A stretch of 64,000 bases of DNA, from contig NZ_LGYN01000001.1 in the NCBI RefSeq assembly GCF_001307105.1, positions 1 to 64,000 of the forward strand. The letters run 5' to 3'. Below, piece after piece: positions 44,848 to 53,904 of the stretch. The notes under the pieces were generated by a model. The model ran no database searches. It saw only the letters and a list, made by a program, of their open reading frames with translations, and was not told where the DNA came from. This stretch comes from Bacillus australimaris (GTDB taxonomy: Bacteria > Bacillota > Bacilli > Bacillales > Bacillaceae). The position numbers and the translations under genes are program-made. Positions within the stretch are counted from its first letter, which is position 1. Every line of letters begins with the position of its first letter.

Positions 44848-44876
44848 TTGGTATCCTGCGCAGGATATGGCATAAT
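44848..44876 (+). promoter_or_regulatory. yocA-type gene promoter with palindromic spacer
   Basis: TTGGTA (44848-44853) and CATAAT (44871-44876) are 17 bp apart. A perfect 16-bp palindrome TATCCTGCGCAGGATA (44852-44867) fills the spacer. Confidence 0.6.
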
Positions 44877-44929
44877 AAAAAGGCTGTACTTCCCTTTTAA
44901 AAGCGGGGCAAAACAGGGGTGAACTGACC

Positions 44930-45592
44930 TTGAAAAAGAAAAAAACAGGATGTTTTGCCATTTCAGGCTGTTTCACGATTTTTCTGTTTGTTTTCGTATT
45001 AGCAGCCATTGTCATTTCCTTTAATCAAAAGGAGTTAAAAAAGCTGCCGATTGATACGGAATCAATTGTTTTGTCGAGATTGGATGATTACAAACCGCTT
45101 GTAGAAACAGAGTTAAGAGATCAAGATCTAGATCAGTATACCGCGTTAATCCTAGGTATGATGTATCAAGAATCGAAAGGCAGAGGCGGAGATCCAATGC
45201 AGTCCTCTGAATCTCTTGGTTTGAAACGAAATGAAATCAATGACCCTCAGAAAAGCATTAAACAAGGAGTCCAGCATTTTTCGACTATGTACAAGCATGG
45301 GAAGAAAAAAGGCGTTGATTTGGAAACCATTATTCAAAGCTATAACATGGGAATCGGCTATATTGATTTTGTTGCAAAAAACGGGGGAAAACATTCCGAG
45401 AAATTGGCAAAGCAATACTCCAAAAAGCAAGTGAAACGAAACCCCAAAGTCTATACGTGCGGTGGCAATAAAGATAACTTCCGCTATCCGTATTGCTACG
45501 GTGACTTCACTTACGCTGAAAAAGTAAAAGAAAAAACGAAAACAGTTGAAGAAAAGATGAAATTGGCTTCATCATCCACACCATCATCGTAA
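44930..45592 (+). CDS. yocA: Membrane-anchored lysozyme-like protein, YocA-like
   Basis: The 220-residue protein has one N-terminal membrane anchor (CFAISGCFTIFLFVFVLAAIVISF) and a lysozyme-like domain of the conjugative-transposon type. In ILGMMYQESKGRGGDPMQSSESLGL the Glu is the expected catalytic acid, and YNMGIGYIDFVAKNGGKHSEKLAKQYS follows. It probably cleaves peptidoglycan glycan strands at the outer membrane face. The start is TTG with AGGGGTGA upstream. The promoter spacer contains a perfect palindrome, so a repressor is likely. Relatives occur on mobile elements, yet the neighbours here are ordinary chromosomal genes. Confidence 0.82.
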   Translation: MKKKKTGCFAISGCFTIFLFVFVLAAIVISFNQKELKKLPIDTESIVLSRLDDYKPLVETELRDQDLDQYTALILGMMYQESKGRGGDPMQSSESLGLKRNEINDPQKSIKQGVQHFSTMYKHGKKKGVDLETIIQSYNMGIGYIDFVAKNGGKHSEKLAKQYSKKQVKRNPKVYTCGGNKDNFRYPYCYGDFTYAEKVKEKTKTVEEKMKLASSSTPSS

Positions 45593-45594
45593 AA

Positions 45595-45621
45595 AAAGCA
45601 CTTCCTTTCGGAAGTGCTTTT
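45595..45621. terminator. Terminator after yocA / after mmgF
   Basis: AAAAGCACTTCC and GGAAGTGCTTTT form a perfect 12-bp stem with a TTTC loop; the T-run is longest on the minus strand. Confidence 0.88.
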
Positions 45622-45632
45622 AGATTGTTGCC

Positions 45633-45656
45633 AAAGGGCTTATTTTAGCCCTTTTT
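45633..45656 (+). terminator. Second hairpin terminator after yocA
   Basis: AAAGGGCT and AGCCCTTT form an 8-bp stem followed by TTTCTTCTTTT on the plus strand, between the first terminator and the end of mmgF. Confidence 0.7.
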
Positions 45657-45668
45657 CTTCTTTTCATT

Positions 45669-46586
45669 TTATCGCTGTTCTTTCCCAATTTCCGGCAGGA
45701 TTGTTTTCGCTAAATGCTGATCCATTTCCTCATATTCCTCATAATGAATCGTTTCATACAGCTCTTTTCTCGTTTGCATATCCTCAAGCATTCCATGCTG
45801 CGTCCCCTTTTCCATGATTTCTGTAAATAAACGCTCATACGCTTTTGCAGCGACTCTAAGTGATGACACAGGGTAAATCACCATTTGAAAGCCAAACACA
45901 GAAAATTCGTCTGCATGATAATAAGGGGTCTTGCCAAACTCCGTCATGTTTGCAAGAAGCGGACCTTTTATATTGTTTGATGCATACGTAAAGTCCTCTG
46001 CTGTAATCAACGCCTCAGGAAAAATAGCATCAGCTCCTGCCTCTACGTAAAGATTGGCCCGGCGGATGACATCCTCCATCCCATTTACAGACTTTGCATC
46101 GGTTCTCGCAATCACCAAAAGTGTTGGTGCCGCTTGTTTGATGGCTTTGATTTTTGCGATCATTTCTTCTGCTGGAACGAGTGATTTTCCGTTTAAATGC
46201 CCGCATTTTTTCGGCATTTGCTGATCTTCAATTTGTACAGCTGCCACCTTACTCTCAACCATTTCTTTTGCCGCCCTTGCTGCATTTAAAACACCGCCAT
46301 AACCTGTGTCCATATCGACCAAAAGCGGCAGCTGAGAAGCTCGAATGATTTCCTTCGCTTTTTCAGCCATTTCTGTTGAATGGATCATGCCGAGGTCAGG
46401 AAGTCCTTTGCTGGCACAAAAAGCGGCACCTGATAAATAGAGCCCTTGGAAGCCCATTTTTTTCGCATAGAGCGCAGACATTCCATCGTGAACACCTGGA
46501 ATTTGAAATAAAGCTGATTTGTGCATTTGTTTTTTAAAGGCTGCGGCTAAATCAGCCTGACTTGTTTCTCCATTCACGATCCACAC
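45669..46586 (-). CDS. mmgF: 2-methylisocitrate lyase
   Basis: The 305-residue protein of the PEP mutase/isocitrate lyase superfamily has DMDTGYGG (metal-binding Asp pair) and the KKCGHLNGK active-site loop with its catalytic Cys. It splits methylisocitrate into pyruvate and succinate, the last step of propionyl-CoA disposal. The start is GTG (46584-46586) with GGGGGA 6-8 bases upstream. It follows mmgE after 12 bp as third gene of the operon. It corresponds to YqiQ/PrpB. Confidence 0.93.
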   Translation of the reverse strand: MWIVNGETSQADLAAAFKKQMHKSALFQIPGVHDGMSALYAKKMGFQGLYLSGAAFCASKGLPDLGMIHSTEMAEKAKEIIRASQLPLLVDMDTGYGGVLNAARAAKEMVESKVAAVQIEDQQMPKKCGHLNGKSLVPAEEMIAKIKAIKQAAPTLLVIARTDAKSVNGMEDVIRRANLYVEAGADAIFPEALITAEDFTYASNNIKGPLLANMTEFGKTPYYHADEFSVFGFQMVIYPVSSLRVAAKAYERLFTEIMEKGTQHGMLEDMQTRKELYETIHYEEYEEMDQHLAKTILPEIGKEQR

Positions 46587-46598
46587 GCTAGTTCCCCC

Positions 46599-48035
46599 TT
46601 ATATGACGAACAAGTCCATAAATGCTGGTACTGTCGTTGTTTTTAATTGATTTGGATTTTGGCAGAGTGACACAATTTGATCCACTTGCTTTTGAGGAAA
46701 TCTTGTCTTCAAATGATAGACCCATTTCTTTTCAAGCAGCGGAATACCTTCCTGTCTTCTCCTGCGATGACCAAGCGGATATTCAATTTCGATTCGGTCT
46801 GTCATCGTCCCATCTTTAAAGAAGATTTGCACACAGTTTGCAATCGATCTCTTTTTCGGGTCTAAATAGTCCTCTGTATAACGTTTATCCTCTTTCACGA
46901 CCATTTGATCACGAAGGCGGTCAATGGCCGGGTTTTGCGCCGTTTCTTCTTCATAATGATCAGCTGTCAGCTCACCATAGATCAGTCCGATGGCTGTAAT
47001 ATACTGCAAGCAATGATCACGGTCTGCCGGATTATAAAGCGGCCCTTTCTTATCTATAATCCGAATCGCTGACTCATGAGTCGTAATCTCTACACGGTCA
47101 ATTTCATCCAGCCGATCTTTGACAGCGTCATGTAGCATCACAGCCGCCTCTGCAGCAGTCTGTGCATGAAACTCAGCAGGATACGCAATTTTAAAAAGGA
47201 CATTTTCTATGACGTATGATCCAAGGGGCTGAGCAAGCGTGAGCGCTTTTCCTTTCATGAGAACATCTTCAAAGCCCCACTTCTCTGCACTGAGCGGTGT
47301 TCGATAGCCCATTTCCCCTTTTCGTGTCATCATTGCCAGTCTCACGCCGCGGCTTGTTGCATCCCCCGCTGCCCACGATTTCCTTGATCCTGTGTTTGGA
47401 GCGTGGCGATACGTTCTAAGCGGGGAATTATCAACAAACGCTTGTGATAAAACATGCTGCACTTCCCCCTTTGTGCCGCCAAGCATCGCGCACACAACTG
47501 CACTTGTTGCCACTTTGACAAATAACACATGATCCAAGCCATTTCGATTTAGACAATTTTCTAAAGCAAGCACACCTTGAATTTCATGTGCCTTAACGAT
47601 TGCATGCAGTACGTCATTCATCGTTAGCGGCTCTTCTCCGTTTGCAAGGCGTGTTCTGCTAATATAATCACTGACAGCTAAAATTCCGCCTAAGTTATCT
47701 GACGGATGCCCCCACTCCTTTGCAAGCCATGTGTCATTATAATCTAACCAGCGAATCATACAGCCAATATCAAAGGCTGCTTGAACAGGATCTAGCACAA
47801 AAGAAGTGCCTGGAACTCTTGCTCCGTTAGGCACAACAGTTCCAGGGACGATAGGTCCAAGGTGCTTCGTACATTCTGGAAAATTGAGCGCCAGCATTCC
47901 GCATCCGAGTGTATCTATAAGGACATACCGCGCTGTTTCAATGGCTTCTTTGCTCGTAATTTCTCCGTCTACTGCATAGGCAGCAATTTCTTCTAATAGC
48001 TGATCTGTTTGATTGACGACTGCTGTTTTGTTCAT
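46599..48035 (-). CDS. mmgE: 2-methylcitrate dehydratase (MmgE/PrpD family)
   Basis: The 478-residue MmgE/PrpD protein dehydrates 2-methylcitrate. Typical stretches are [51 protein letters not shown] and [16 protein letters not shown]. The previous stop and an ATG overlap as ATGA, but the third codon (ATG at 48035) has the better distance from GGGGGA, so translation may start there. It is the middle gene of the methylcitrate operon. Confidence 0.94.
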   Translation of the reverse strand: MNKTAVVNQTDQLLEEIAAYAVDGEITSKEAIETARYVLIDTLGCGMLALNFPECTKHLGPIVPGTVVPNGARVPGTSFVLDPVQAAFDIGCMIRWLDYNDTWLAKEWGHPSDNLGGILAVSDYISRTRLANGEEPLTMNDVLHAIVKAHEIQGVLALENCLNRNGLDHVLFVKVATSAVVCAMLGGTKGEVQHVLSQAFVDNSPLRTYRHAPNTGSRKSWAAGDATSRGVRLAMMTRKGEMGYRTPLSAEKWGFEDVLMKGKALTLAQPLGSYVIENVLFKIAYPAEFHAQTAAEAAVMLHDAVKDRLDEIDRVEITTHESAIRIIDKKGPLYNPADRDHCLQYITAIGLIYGELTADHYEEETAQNPAIDRLRDQMVVKEDKRYTEDYLDPKKRSIANCVQIFFKDGTMTDRIEIEYPLGHRRRRQEGIPLLEKKWVYHLKTRFPQKQVDQIVSLCQNPNQLKTTTVPAFMDLFVI

Positions 48036-48037
48036 GT

Positions 48038-49180
48038 TCATTCCCCCATTTTTCCATCATCATTTGAAACCTTTAATCCTCTTGGTCCTAAATACCGGAC
48101 TCTCGGTCTAAAAATGCGATTATACAAATGCTGTTCTATGACATGCGCAGCTAACCCGCTGGCTCTTGCAGCAAAGAAAATGGGTGTATAAAGTGAAATA
48201 GGAATTCCGAGCACGTAATAAATGGGTGCGGCATAATAATCAAGATTCGGATAAAGGTTTTTCTGCTCTTTCATGTAGGCCTCTCCTGCCACACACATGT
48301 CATATAGCGTCGTGTCTCCCTTTGATTCCGTAAGCGTTTTCAATGATTTCTTTAAAAGAGCGGCTCGCGGATCCATTTTTCTCATATATACTCTGTGGCC
48401 AAAGCCCATCATTTTTTCTTTTGCGGCTAATTTCCGCTCAATGAGCGCAAGGAATCCTTCTGTTGTTTTTCCTTCAAGAAGCATGTGCATCACTGCTTCA
48501 TTCGCTCCTCCGTGCAGGTCACCTTTTAATGAAGAAATAGCTCCAGTAAAAGCACCATACATGTCAGAATGTGTGGATGCAATGACTCTGGCCGCAAACG
48601 TTGAGTTCGGCAGTTCATGTTCACTATATAATGTGAGTGTTTGGTCAAAAGCGGTGATTTCGTCTTCTGTTGGGGTGCGTCCTGTTAGCATAGCTAAAAA
48701 GTTTTCGGTGTAGGATTTGGTCTGATCTGGGGAAATAGCGGCGTCTTTTGTGAGAATATGATAGCTTCCAGCAACAATAGCTGGCAGCTGGCCTAATAAT
48801 CGAACAGCACGCCTTTTCTGGCACGCTTCTGATCGATCATGTAATGCATCATCGTACCCTGCAAGAGCAGATAAGCACGTTCTCATCGCATCCATCGGAT
48901 GAGTGGATTTTGGCAGCGTGGTTAAAATGGTTTGAATGGTTGGATGTAAGCTGGTTTGAGAGGATATATCTTGCTGAAATTGGTGGTATTCCATCGTATC
49001 TGGTAATCTTCCATAAATAAGCAGATAGGCTGTTTCTAAATATGTCTTGTTTTGTGCTAGCTCAATGAGGTCATACCCGCGAATCACAATTTCCTCTTGC
49101 TCCACATCTAAGTATGATATGGATGTTTCGCTTGCCACAATGTCTTCAAGGCCCGGTTTATACTGCAATTGTTCAGTCAT
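48038..49180 (-). CDS. mmgD: 2-methylcitrate/citrate synthase
   Basis: The 380-residue citrate-synthase-fold enzyme condenses propionyl-CoA (or acetyl-CoA) with oxaloacetate. The catalytic His is in [17 protein letters not shown], the second in MMGFGHRVY and the Asp in [11 protein letters not shown]. Length and context (dehydratase and lyase downstream) mark the methylcitrate form. The start at 49180 has CGGGGG 8 bases upstream; frame continues 15 codons upstream without a ribosome site. It heads the operon, which lacks mmgABC of B. subtilis. Confidence 0.93.
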   Translation of the reverse strand: MTEQLQYKPGLEDIVASETSISYLDVEQEEIVIRGYDLIELAQNKTYLETAYLLIYGRLPDTMEYHQFQQDISSQTSLHPTIQTILTTLPKSTHPMDAMRTCLSALAGYDDALHDRSEACQKRRAVRLLGQLPAIVAGSYHILTKDAAISPDQTKSYTENFLAMLTGRTPTEDEITAFDQTLTLYSEHELPNSTFAARVIASTHSDMYGAFTGAISSLKGDLHGGANEAVMHMLLEGKTTEGFLALIERKLAAKEKMMGFGHRVYMRKMDPRAALLKKSLKTLTESKGDTTLYDMCVAGEAYMKEQKNLYPNLDYYAAPIYYVLGIPISLYTPIFFAARASGLAAHVIEQHLYNRIFRPRVRYLGPRGLKVSNDDGKMGE

Positions 49181-49324
49181 CATATAACCCCCGTTTCGTT
49201 CAATTGTTGATCTCCAAACGAGCAAACGGCCAGAAATGATGTGAATCTATAGATGGGAAGATACCGTGCAAGTCGGATACCCAATTCCCATTTTATCCAA
49301 AGCACTTCATCTTGTAAATAAAAG

Positions 49325-49350
49325 AACGTATGTCCAAATGGACATACGTT
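49325..49350 (-). terminator. Terminator after yozB
   Basis: AACGTATGTCC and GGACATACGTT form a perfect 11-bp stem with an AAAT loop, followed on the minus strand by CTTTTATTT; it touches the yozB stop. Confidence 0.8.
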
Positions 49351-49888
49351 AGCTGTAGTATGGAGAAATCATGATATAGACAATGACGCCAGTGAGACTA
49401 ACATAGAGCCAAAGGGGCATCGTCCAGCGGGCAATTTTACGGTGACGCTCAACCTGCATTTGTGCGCCTCTAAATAGTGTAATCAGTGCAAGCGGTACAA
49501 TAATAGCTGACAGCACAATATGTGTAATCAAAATAAAGAAGTAAATTGGACGGATGATCCCTTCTCCTCCAAAGTGTGTATCAGCTGCCATTGAATGATA
49601 CGTCACATACGAAATTAAAAAGACAAGTGTTGTTGAAAATGCAGCAAAAATAAATCGTCTATGAGCTTTAATATTCTTTTGTTTAATCATAATCAGTGCT
49701 GAAAGTAAGAAGATAAATGTAAAGCTGTTCATCACGGCATTCAGTAACGGCAGAAATGTAATATCCAGATGACTAAATTTATCTGTTTTTGGCATTAAAA
49801 ATAACAAAGCGATTAATCCGTTTATGGCTATTGTTAAAATGACAACAATGCCGGTAAAATTTTTCGGTTTTTGATTCTGTTCGTTCAT
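49349..49888 (-). CDS. yozB: DUF420 membrane protein, YozB-like
   Basis: The 179-residue protein has four or five membrane helices and the DUF420 pattern (LPLLNAVMNSFTFIFLLSALIMIKQKNIKAHRRFIFAAFSTTLVFLISYVTYH..., then RPIYFFILITHIVLSAIIVPLALITLFRGAQMQVERHRKIARWTMPLWLYVSLTGVIVY). Conserved His residues in KAHRRF, YVTYH, ITHIVLS and ERHRKIARW could bind heme or copper; DUF420 proteins (such as CtaM) assist cytochrome oxidase assembly. AAAGAGAGG precedes the ATG. It is monocistronic; position near yocC as in B. subtilis. Confidence 0.88.
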   Translation of the reverse strand: MNEQNQKPKNFTGIVVILTIAINGLIALLFLMPKTDKFSHLDITFLPLLNAVMNSFTFIFLLSALIMIKQKNIKAHRRFIFAAFSTTLVFLISYVTYHSMAADTHFGGEGIIRPIYFFILITHIVLSAIIVPLALITLFRGAQMQVERHRKIARWTMPLWLYVSLTGVIVYIMISPYYS

Positions 49889-50092
49889 GTTTGAAAACCT
49901 CTCTTTATTAGTTCCGACTAAGAGTATGTTATTTAACTTTCTCTATAAAGTCAATGAATTCGCTGTCTTCGTCGAATTTTAGACAAACTTGCCGATTGCC
50001 GGCGTTCTAACAGCTTGAAAGATCCATCCACTTCCTTTAGAATGGGAATTTATGTGGTTTTTATGATTTCTTATATGAAAGGAGTAATGGAC

Positions 50093-50599
50093 TTGTCAAT
50101 CTTACAGGAAACAGCGAAAGATGTGAAGACGTTAGAACAAGAATTACAGCAATTGCAGTTCCAAATGTATCGAATGCAAGAAAATATGAAAGACATTTCA
50201 AAAAAAGCAAAGATCATTGGCATTGATCAAGCGAAAGAAGATGAATGGATGATTGTCTCCGCTATTGAAAGTGCCGATACATGTAAAATCATGCTCAGCG
50301 ATTGTGAAAAAGCTTTTCGCGGACAATCTGATTTTTCCTTAATAGCGGAATATCCTGAAGAAGGAAAGATTCATATTGCTGATATTAAAGGACCTCCCGA
50401 TAATGGATATGGTTCAATTTGTATGAAGCATTTAAAAGAAATCGCAAGAGAGCAGAACATCCCAGTCATTACAGGTGATCTCGTCAAAAGAGATTGGAAT
50501 CACGTGGACCGCTTGATTCACTTTTATGAAAAGCACCAATTTGATGTCCAAATCAATTGGAAAGAACAAAGCGGAGAAATTTATTGGGTGGACAGCTAA
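50093..50599 (+). CDS. yocC: YocC-like conserved protein
   Basis: The 168-residue soluble protein has an N-terminal coiled coil (LQETAKDVKTLEQELQQLQFQMYRMQENMKDISKKAK). A mixed domain containing IADIKGPPDNGYGSICMKHLKEIAREQNIPVITGDLVKRDWNHVDRLIHFYEKHQFDVQI follows, which recalls a GNAT-like C-terminal strand-helix (GYGSICMKHL, HFYEKHQF). The acetyltransferase resemblance is inference. I start at TTG (50093) because GGAG is 8 bases upstream; an ATG six bases earlier is too close and the track of codons before it is non-coding in look. Symbol by synteny. Confidence 0.72.
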   Translation: MSILQETAKDVKTLEQELQQLQFQMYRMQENMKDISKKAKIIGIDQAKEDEWMIVSAIESADTCKIMLSDCEKAFRGQSDFSLIAEYPEEGKIHIADIKGPPDNGYGSICMKHLKEIAREQNIPVITGDLVKRDWNHVDRLIHFYEKHQFDVQINWKEQSGEIYWVDS

Positions 50600-50603
50600 C
50601 GAC

Positions 50604-50637
50604 AAAAAACCAGCGTGTATGATGCAATATACGCTGG
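50604..50637 (-). terminator. Hairpin with T-run between yocC and yocH
   Basis: CCAGCGT and ACGCTGG arms with weaker inner pairing are followed on the minus strand by TTTTTTGTC. It lies 66 bp beyond the main yocH terminator, as a back-up or for an unseen minus transcript; on the plus strand it has no T-run. Confidence 0.6.
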
Positions 50638-50702
50638 ATTATGTCGAAAATACGAATTTTTCTGAAAAATATGTGTTTTTTTGACCAAAAAAAGGGTACA
50701 AT

Positions 50703-50732
50703 AAAAGCATCAGGCCGCCACCTGATGCTTTC
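50703..50732 (-). terminator. Terminator of yocH
   Basis: AAAGCATCAGG and CCTGATGCTTT form an 11-bp stem with a 6-base loop and TTTTATTG on the minus strand. Confidence 0.8.
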
Positions 50733-50752
50733 TTCCAAAAAACAATAGACTA

Positions 50753-51544
50753 CTAGTTAAGTACTTTCACTTTGACTGATTTTACGCCCCAATTTTTCGC
50801 TTGGGATTTGCTTGGTACGTGTACATCAATTTTGTTACCTTTAATTGCGCCGCCAGTATCTGCTGCGATGGCTTCACCGTAGCCTTCAACATAAACCTTA
50901 CTTCCTAATGGAATGACATTAGGATCTACTGCAATGACTTTTGCATTTGGGTTTTTGTTTAAGTTTACCCCTGTTGCAGTGATACCTGAGATGCCACCAT
51001 CATTTGCTGTATAAGCCGTAGCTGTTACAGTCATTTCTTTTTGAACACTTTGACTAGCAGAAGATGATTCTGCTTTAGCTGTTTCCTTTTTAGGAGCAGC
51101 TTTTTTCGTTGTTTGCTCTTTTTGGACAGGTGCCTGTTTTTGAACAGGCTCTGAGCTTACCGGAGCTGAGCTTTGACCAGCAACACTTAATGTTGAACCA
51201 ATCACAATTATATCTGAGTTTAAGTTATTCCAAGACTTAATATCGCTAATTGATACATTGAATTTTTGAGCGATTTTCCAGAGGCTGTCCCCCTTCTGGA
51301 CTTTATACTGCTCCTGAGTTTTCTCTTTTGAAGAGATTGTCAATTTATCACCTACAAAAATCATGTCTGTAGATAAATTGTTCCAACCCTTTAGGTCCTT
51401 TAGAGACACATCATTTTTTTGAGAGATTCCCCAAAGTGTATCACCTTTCTTCACAGTGATTTCCTTTGCAGAAGCTTGCTGTGCTCCAAATGCTGTTGTT
51501 GAGATTGCTGCAACAGCAACCAAGGACATAATAGTCTTCTTCAT
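50753..51544 (-). CDS. yocH: Secreted cell-wall protein with two LysM and a 3D domain, YocH
   Basis: The 263-residue protein has a signal peptide (to about AQQASA, residue 26) and two LysM repeats (about 27-71 and 79-122, each KKGDSLWKIAQK..-type). A Lys/Ala/Ser-rich linker and a C-terminal 3D/RlpA-like double-psi barrel (about 170-263, with AYTANDGG, IAVDPNVIPLGSKVYVEGYGEAIAADTGGAIKGNKIDVHV) follow. The three conserved Asp suggest a muralytic (Sps/MltA-like) activity. LysM binds peptidoglycan. In B. subtilis yocH is strongly activated by WalRK, and a matching WalR box lies upstream here. Confidence 0.94.
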   Translation of the reverse strand: MKKTIMSLVAVAAISTTAFGAQQASAKEITVKKGDTLWGISQKNDVSLKDLKGWNNLSTDMIFVGDKLTISSKEKTQEQYKVQKGDSLWKIAQKFNVSISDIKSWNNLNSDIIVIGSTLSVAGQSSAPVSSEPVQKQAPVQKEQTTKKAAPKKETAKAESSSASQSVQKEMTVTATAYTANDGGISGITATGVNLNKNPNAKVIAVDPNVIPLGSKVYVEGYGEAIAADTGGAIKGNKIDVHVPSKSQAKNWGVKSVKVKVLN

Positions 51545-51640
51545 AAAGTAAATCCTCCCTTGTTAGCTTTTTATGGCGGCTAACGAGTGCTATCGTAACA
51601 TATGTAAATGTCAATTCAATAACAAAACGATATGTTTTAG

Positions 51641-51657
51641 ATTACAGTTCCTTTACA
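51641..51657 (-). promoter_or_regulatory. WalR binding site upstream of yocH
   Basis: On the minus strand TGTAAA-GGAAC-TGTAAT fits the WalR direct repeat TGTWAH-N5-TGTWAH exactly. A TTGACA -35-like sequence follows about 25 bp downstream (near 51610). Confidence 0.8.
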
Positions 51658-51799
51658 TGAAACATCTCTCTCCATTGGTAAATCAGACCACAAAACGGTT
51701 CAACTACCCGCCATATCAAGGTTTTGAAAGGATCAGAAACCTCCTGATGAAAACGTGTCCAAATGCAGCGGAAAAAATTTATTTTTTTCTTCAACCTCT

Positions 51800-53581
51800 T
51801 TATTTTTTCTCTTTTTCTATAAATAAACGAATTTCTTCTAAAAAAACATCCCCATATTTCTCTCTTTTTTGAGCGCCGATTCCCTTAATATGGAGAAGTT
51901 CTTCTTCTGTTTTAGGCTGAACGGCTGACATTTCCTTCAAAGTTTGATCAGAAAATACAACGAATGGCGGAACGCCCTGCTCTCTTGCCAGCTTCATCCT
52001 TACCGCTCTCAGCTGCTCAAATAATGCATCGTTTTCTTGAATCGCCTCTCTTTTAACCGCCTGCTTTTTATACACAGTCCCTTGGCCAACTAACACTTTC
52101 TTTCCTTTATGTGTCACTTTTAATGTTGGATAAGCTCCTTCAGACATATGAAGGTACTCTTCAGTAATTAAAAATTCGATGAAATCACTGATTTGCTGGG
52201 CTGATTGCTGTTTCATTAAAGCGTATGTAGGCAGGCGATCAAAGCCAAGTTCAAGCACCTTTTTGTTTTTAGAGCCCGCCAATACTTGGGCAATCATCAT
52301 TTTTCCGAATCGCTCGTTCATTCTAACCGTACATGATAAAACCATTTGCGCTTCTCGAGTGACCTCTTCACTCTCTCTCTCATCAAGACAATTGCTACAT
52401 TTTTGGCAAGGAGTACTTGCTGATTGATCAAAATAGTCCATCACAAATTGCTGCAGGCATTGCTCCGTATGACAATAATCTACCATTTGTCTTAGTTTGA
52501 GCAGTTCGTGCTGATAGCGCACTTCATCATCTGTTGACTGTTCAATAAGAAAGCGCTGCATTCTTACACCCTGCGGAGAAAACAGTAAAATGCATTCACT
52601 TTCAAGACCGTCTCTGCCTGCGCGCCCAGCTTCTTGATAGTAACTTTCAATATCTCTTGGGATTTGATGATGAATGACAAAACGAACATTCGATTTATTA
52701 ATTCCCATGCCAAATGCAGATGTAGCGACCATGACCTGGATGTCATCATTTAAAAATAGGTTTTGCTGCTCTTCTCTCACATCGTCATTTAACCCGCCAT
52801 GATAAATGCCAGCTTTGATCTTTTGCTTCTTTAGACGATTGTAAATGTTCTCAGCTTCTTTTCTTGTAGCTGTATAGATAATGCCAGACTCAAGTTTATT
52901 TTTCTTCATATATTGTGTGATAAACCGGTCACTATTTTCTCCTTTGACTACCTGAAAAGACAAATTCTCTCTAGCAAACCCAGTAAAGATGGTTTCTTCT
53001 TCGTTCATGTCAAGCTGTTCACATATATCTTGGTGGACCTTTTTCGTGGCTGTAGCCGTTAACGCGACAACGACCGGCCTTTTTGACAGCTTATTTAAAC
53101 ATTCTTGAATAAAGCGGTAGCTTGGCCTAAAATCATGGCCCCATTCAGATATGCAGTGCGCTTCATCAATAGCAATTAAAGGGACCGTTAACCGATCAAG
53201 GAGCTGAAAAAACCGTTCATTTTGTAAGCGTTCAGGTGTGATATAGAGAAGCTTATATTCACCATTTTCACATTTTTTCAGCCTTTCATTCATGTCTGCT
53301 GCGGAAAGTGTGCTGTTTAAAAAGGACGATCGTATGCCCATTTCATTTAGTGCATCAACCTGATCTTTCATTAAAGAAATAAGCGGAGATACAACGATCG
53401 TTGTTCCTTCCATCATTAGGGCAGGAATCTGATAGCAAACCGATTTCCCGCCGCCTGTCGGCATGATACAGACAGTATCGTTCTGTTTGTTTACAATCGA
53501 TTCAATGGCTTGTTTCTGTCCCTGCCTAAAGGCATCAAAGCCATAATATTGTTTCAGGAGTGCTTCTGCTTGTTCTAACAT
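51800..53581 (-). CDS. recQ: ATP-dependent DNA helicase RecQ (YocI)
   Basis: The 593-residue superfamily 2 helicase has Walker A MPTGGGKSVCYQIPAL (about residue 43), DEAH in IAIDEAHCISEWGHDFRPSY, the TATATKKV motif III, the QEAGRAGRDG motif VI, an RQC zinc module (C...CQKCSNCLDE) and a C-terminal HRDC domain (about 515-590). It unwinds DNA with 3'-5' polarity in recombination and stalled-fork repair. The start is ATG at 53581. The 6S-2 RNA lies just upstream in the same direction, as in B. subtilis yocI. The gap to yocH (51658-51799) holds no clear terminator. Confidence 0.95.
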   Translation of the reverse strand: MLEQAEALLKQYYGFDAFRQGQKQAIESIVNKQNDTVCIMPTGGGKSVCYQIPALMMEGTTIVVSPLISLMKDQVDALNEMGIRSSFLNSTLSAADMNERLKKCENGEYKLLYITPERLQNERFFQLLDRLTVPLIAIDEAHCISEWGHDFRPSYRFIQECLNKLSKRPVVVALTATATKKVHQDICEQLDMNEEETIFTGFARENLSFQVVKGENSDRFITQYMKKNKLESGIIYTATRKEAENIYNRLKKQKIKAGIYHGGLNDDVREEQQNLFLNDDIQVMVATSAFGMGINKSNVRFVIHHQIPRDIESYYQEAGRAGRDGLESECILLFSPQGVRMQRFLIEQSTDDEVRYQHELLKLRQMVDYCHTEQCLQQFVMDYFDQSASTPCQKCSNCLDERESEEVTREAQMVLSCTVRMNERFGKMMIAQVLAGSKNKKVLELGFDRLPTYALMKQQSAQQISDFIEFLITEEYLHMSEGAYPTLKVTHKGKKVLVGQGTVYKKQAVKREAIQENDALFEQLRAVRMKLAREQGVPPFVVFSDQTLKEMSAVQPKTEEELLHIKGIGAQKREKYGDVFLEEIRLFIEKEKK

Positions 53582-53669
53582 CGAATTCCCTCTCCGTCAT
53601 TTGTTTTGTCTATTTTAACATACATTCATGTCTCTTCCGGCTGTCTGTTCAATTTCGTTTTTTCACAAA

Positions 53670-53898
53670 ATAAAAAGCCATTTTCCGAAATGGAAAATGG
53701 CTTGAATCATCCTAGGAAAAGCTGCGGATGCCGTAATCTAAGTAAGAAAGTTTTAAACCACCACTCCTCAAAGTGGGTGTTTGCAGAAACGTTCCTATCT
53801 TCCTCTCTAAGGAGGCATGACATTCCGGCTTCAATATAAAACTCCCTATTACAGCTTAAAGGTTAAAACTTAATTAACATTACGCGCATCGCAGCCTT
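53670..53898 (-). ncRNA. bsrB: 6S-2 RNA (BsrB/BS203)
   Basis: A transcript starting near 53898 has 5' (53885-53898) and 3' (53718-53731) strands that pair as AAAGGCUGCG..AUGC with GCAUCCGCAGCUUU, closing a rod of about 180 bases with a large AU-rich centre. This is the 6S layout that mimics an open promoter and traps sigma-A RNA polymerase. Internal hairpins include CCAC/GUGG around 53763-53778. Promoter upstream and strong terminator at the end. In B. subtilis the 203-base 6S-2 RNA comes from the same place, directly upstream of yocI (recQ). The 3' end may be processed into the terminator stem. Confidence 0.85.
53672..53703 (-). terminator. Terminator of 6S-2 RNA
   Basis: AAGCCATTTTCC and GGAAAATGGCTT form a perfect 12-bp stem, followed on the minus strand by TTTTTATTTT; recQ starts 90 bp further. 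Confidence 0.9.
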
Positions 53899-53904
53899 TA
53901 AACT

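Noticed and set aside
50681..50702. TTGACC ... TACAAT promoter on the plus strand
   Set aside because: The spacing is about 10 bp, too short for sigma-A, and no plus-strand gene follows.
53817..53873. 18-codon frame after AAGGAGG on the plus strand
   Set aside because: The ribosome site is only one base from the ATG and the stretch is antisense to the structured 6S-2 RNA, which explains the sequence.
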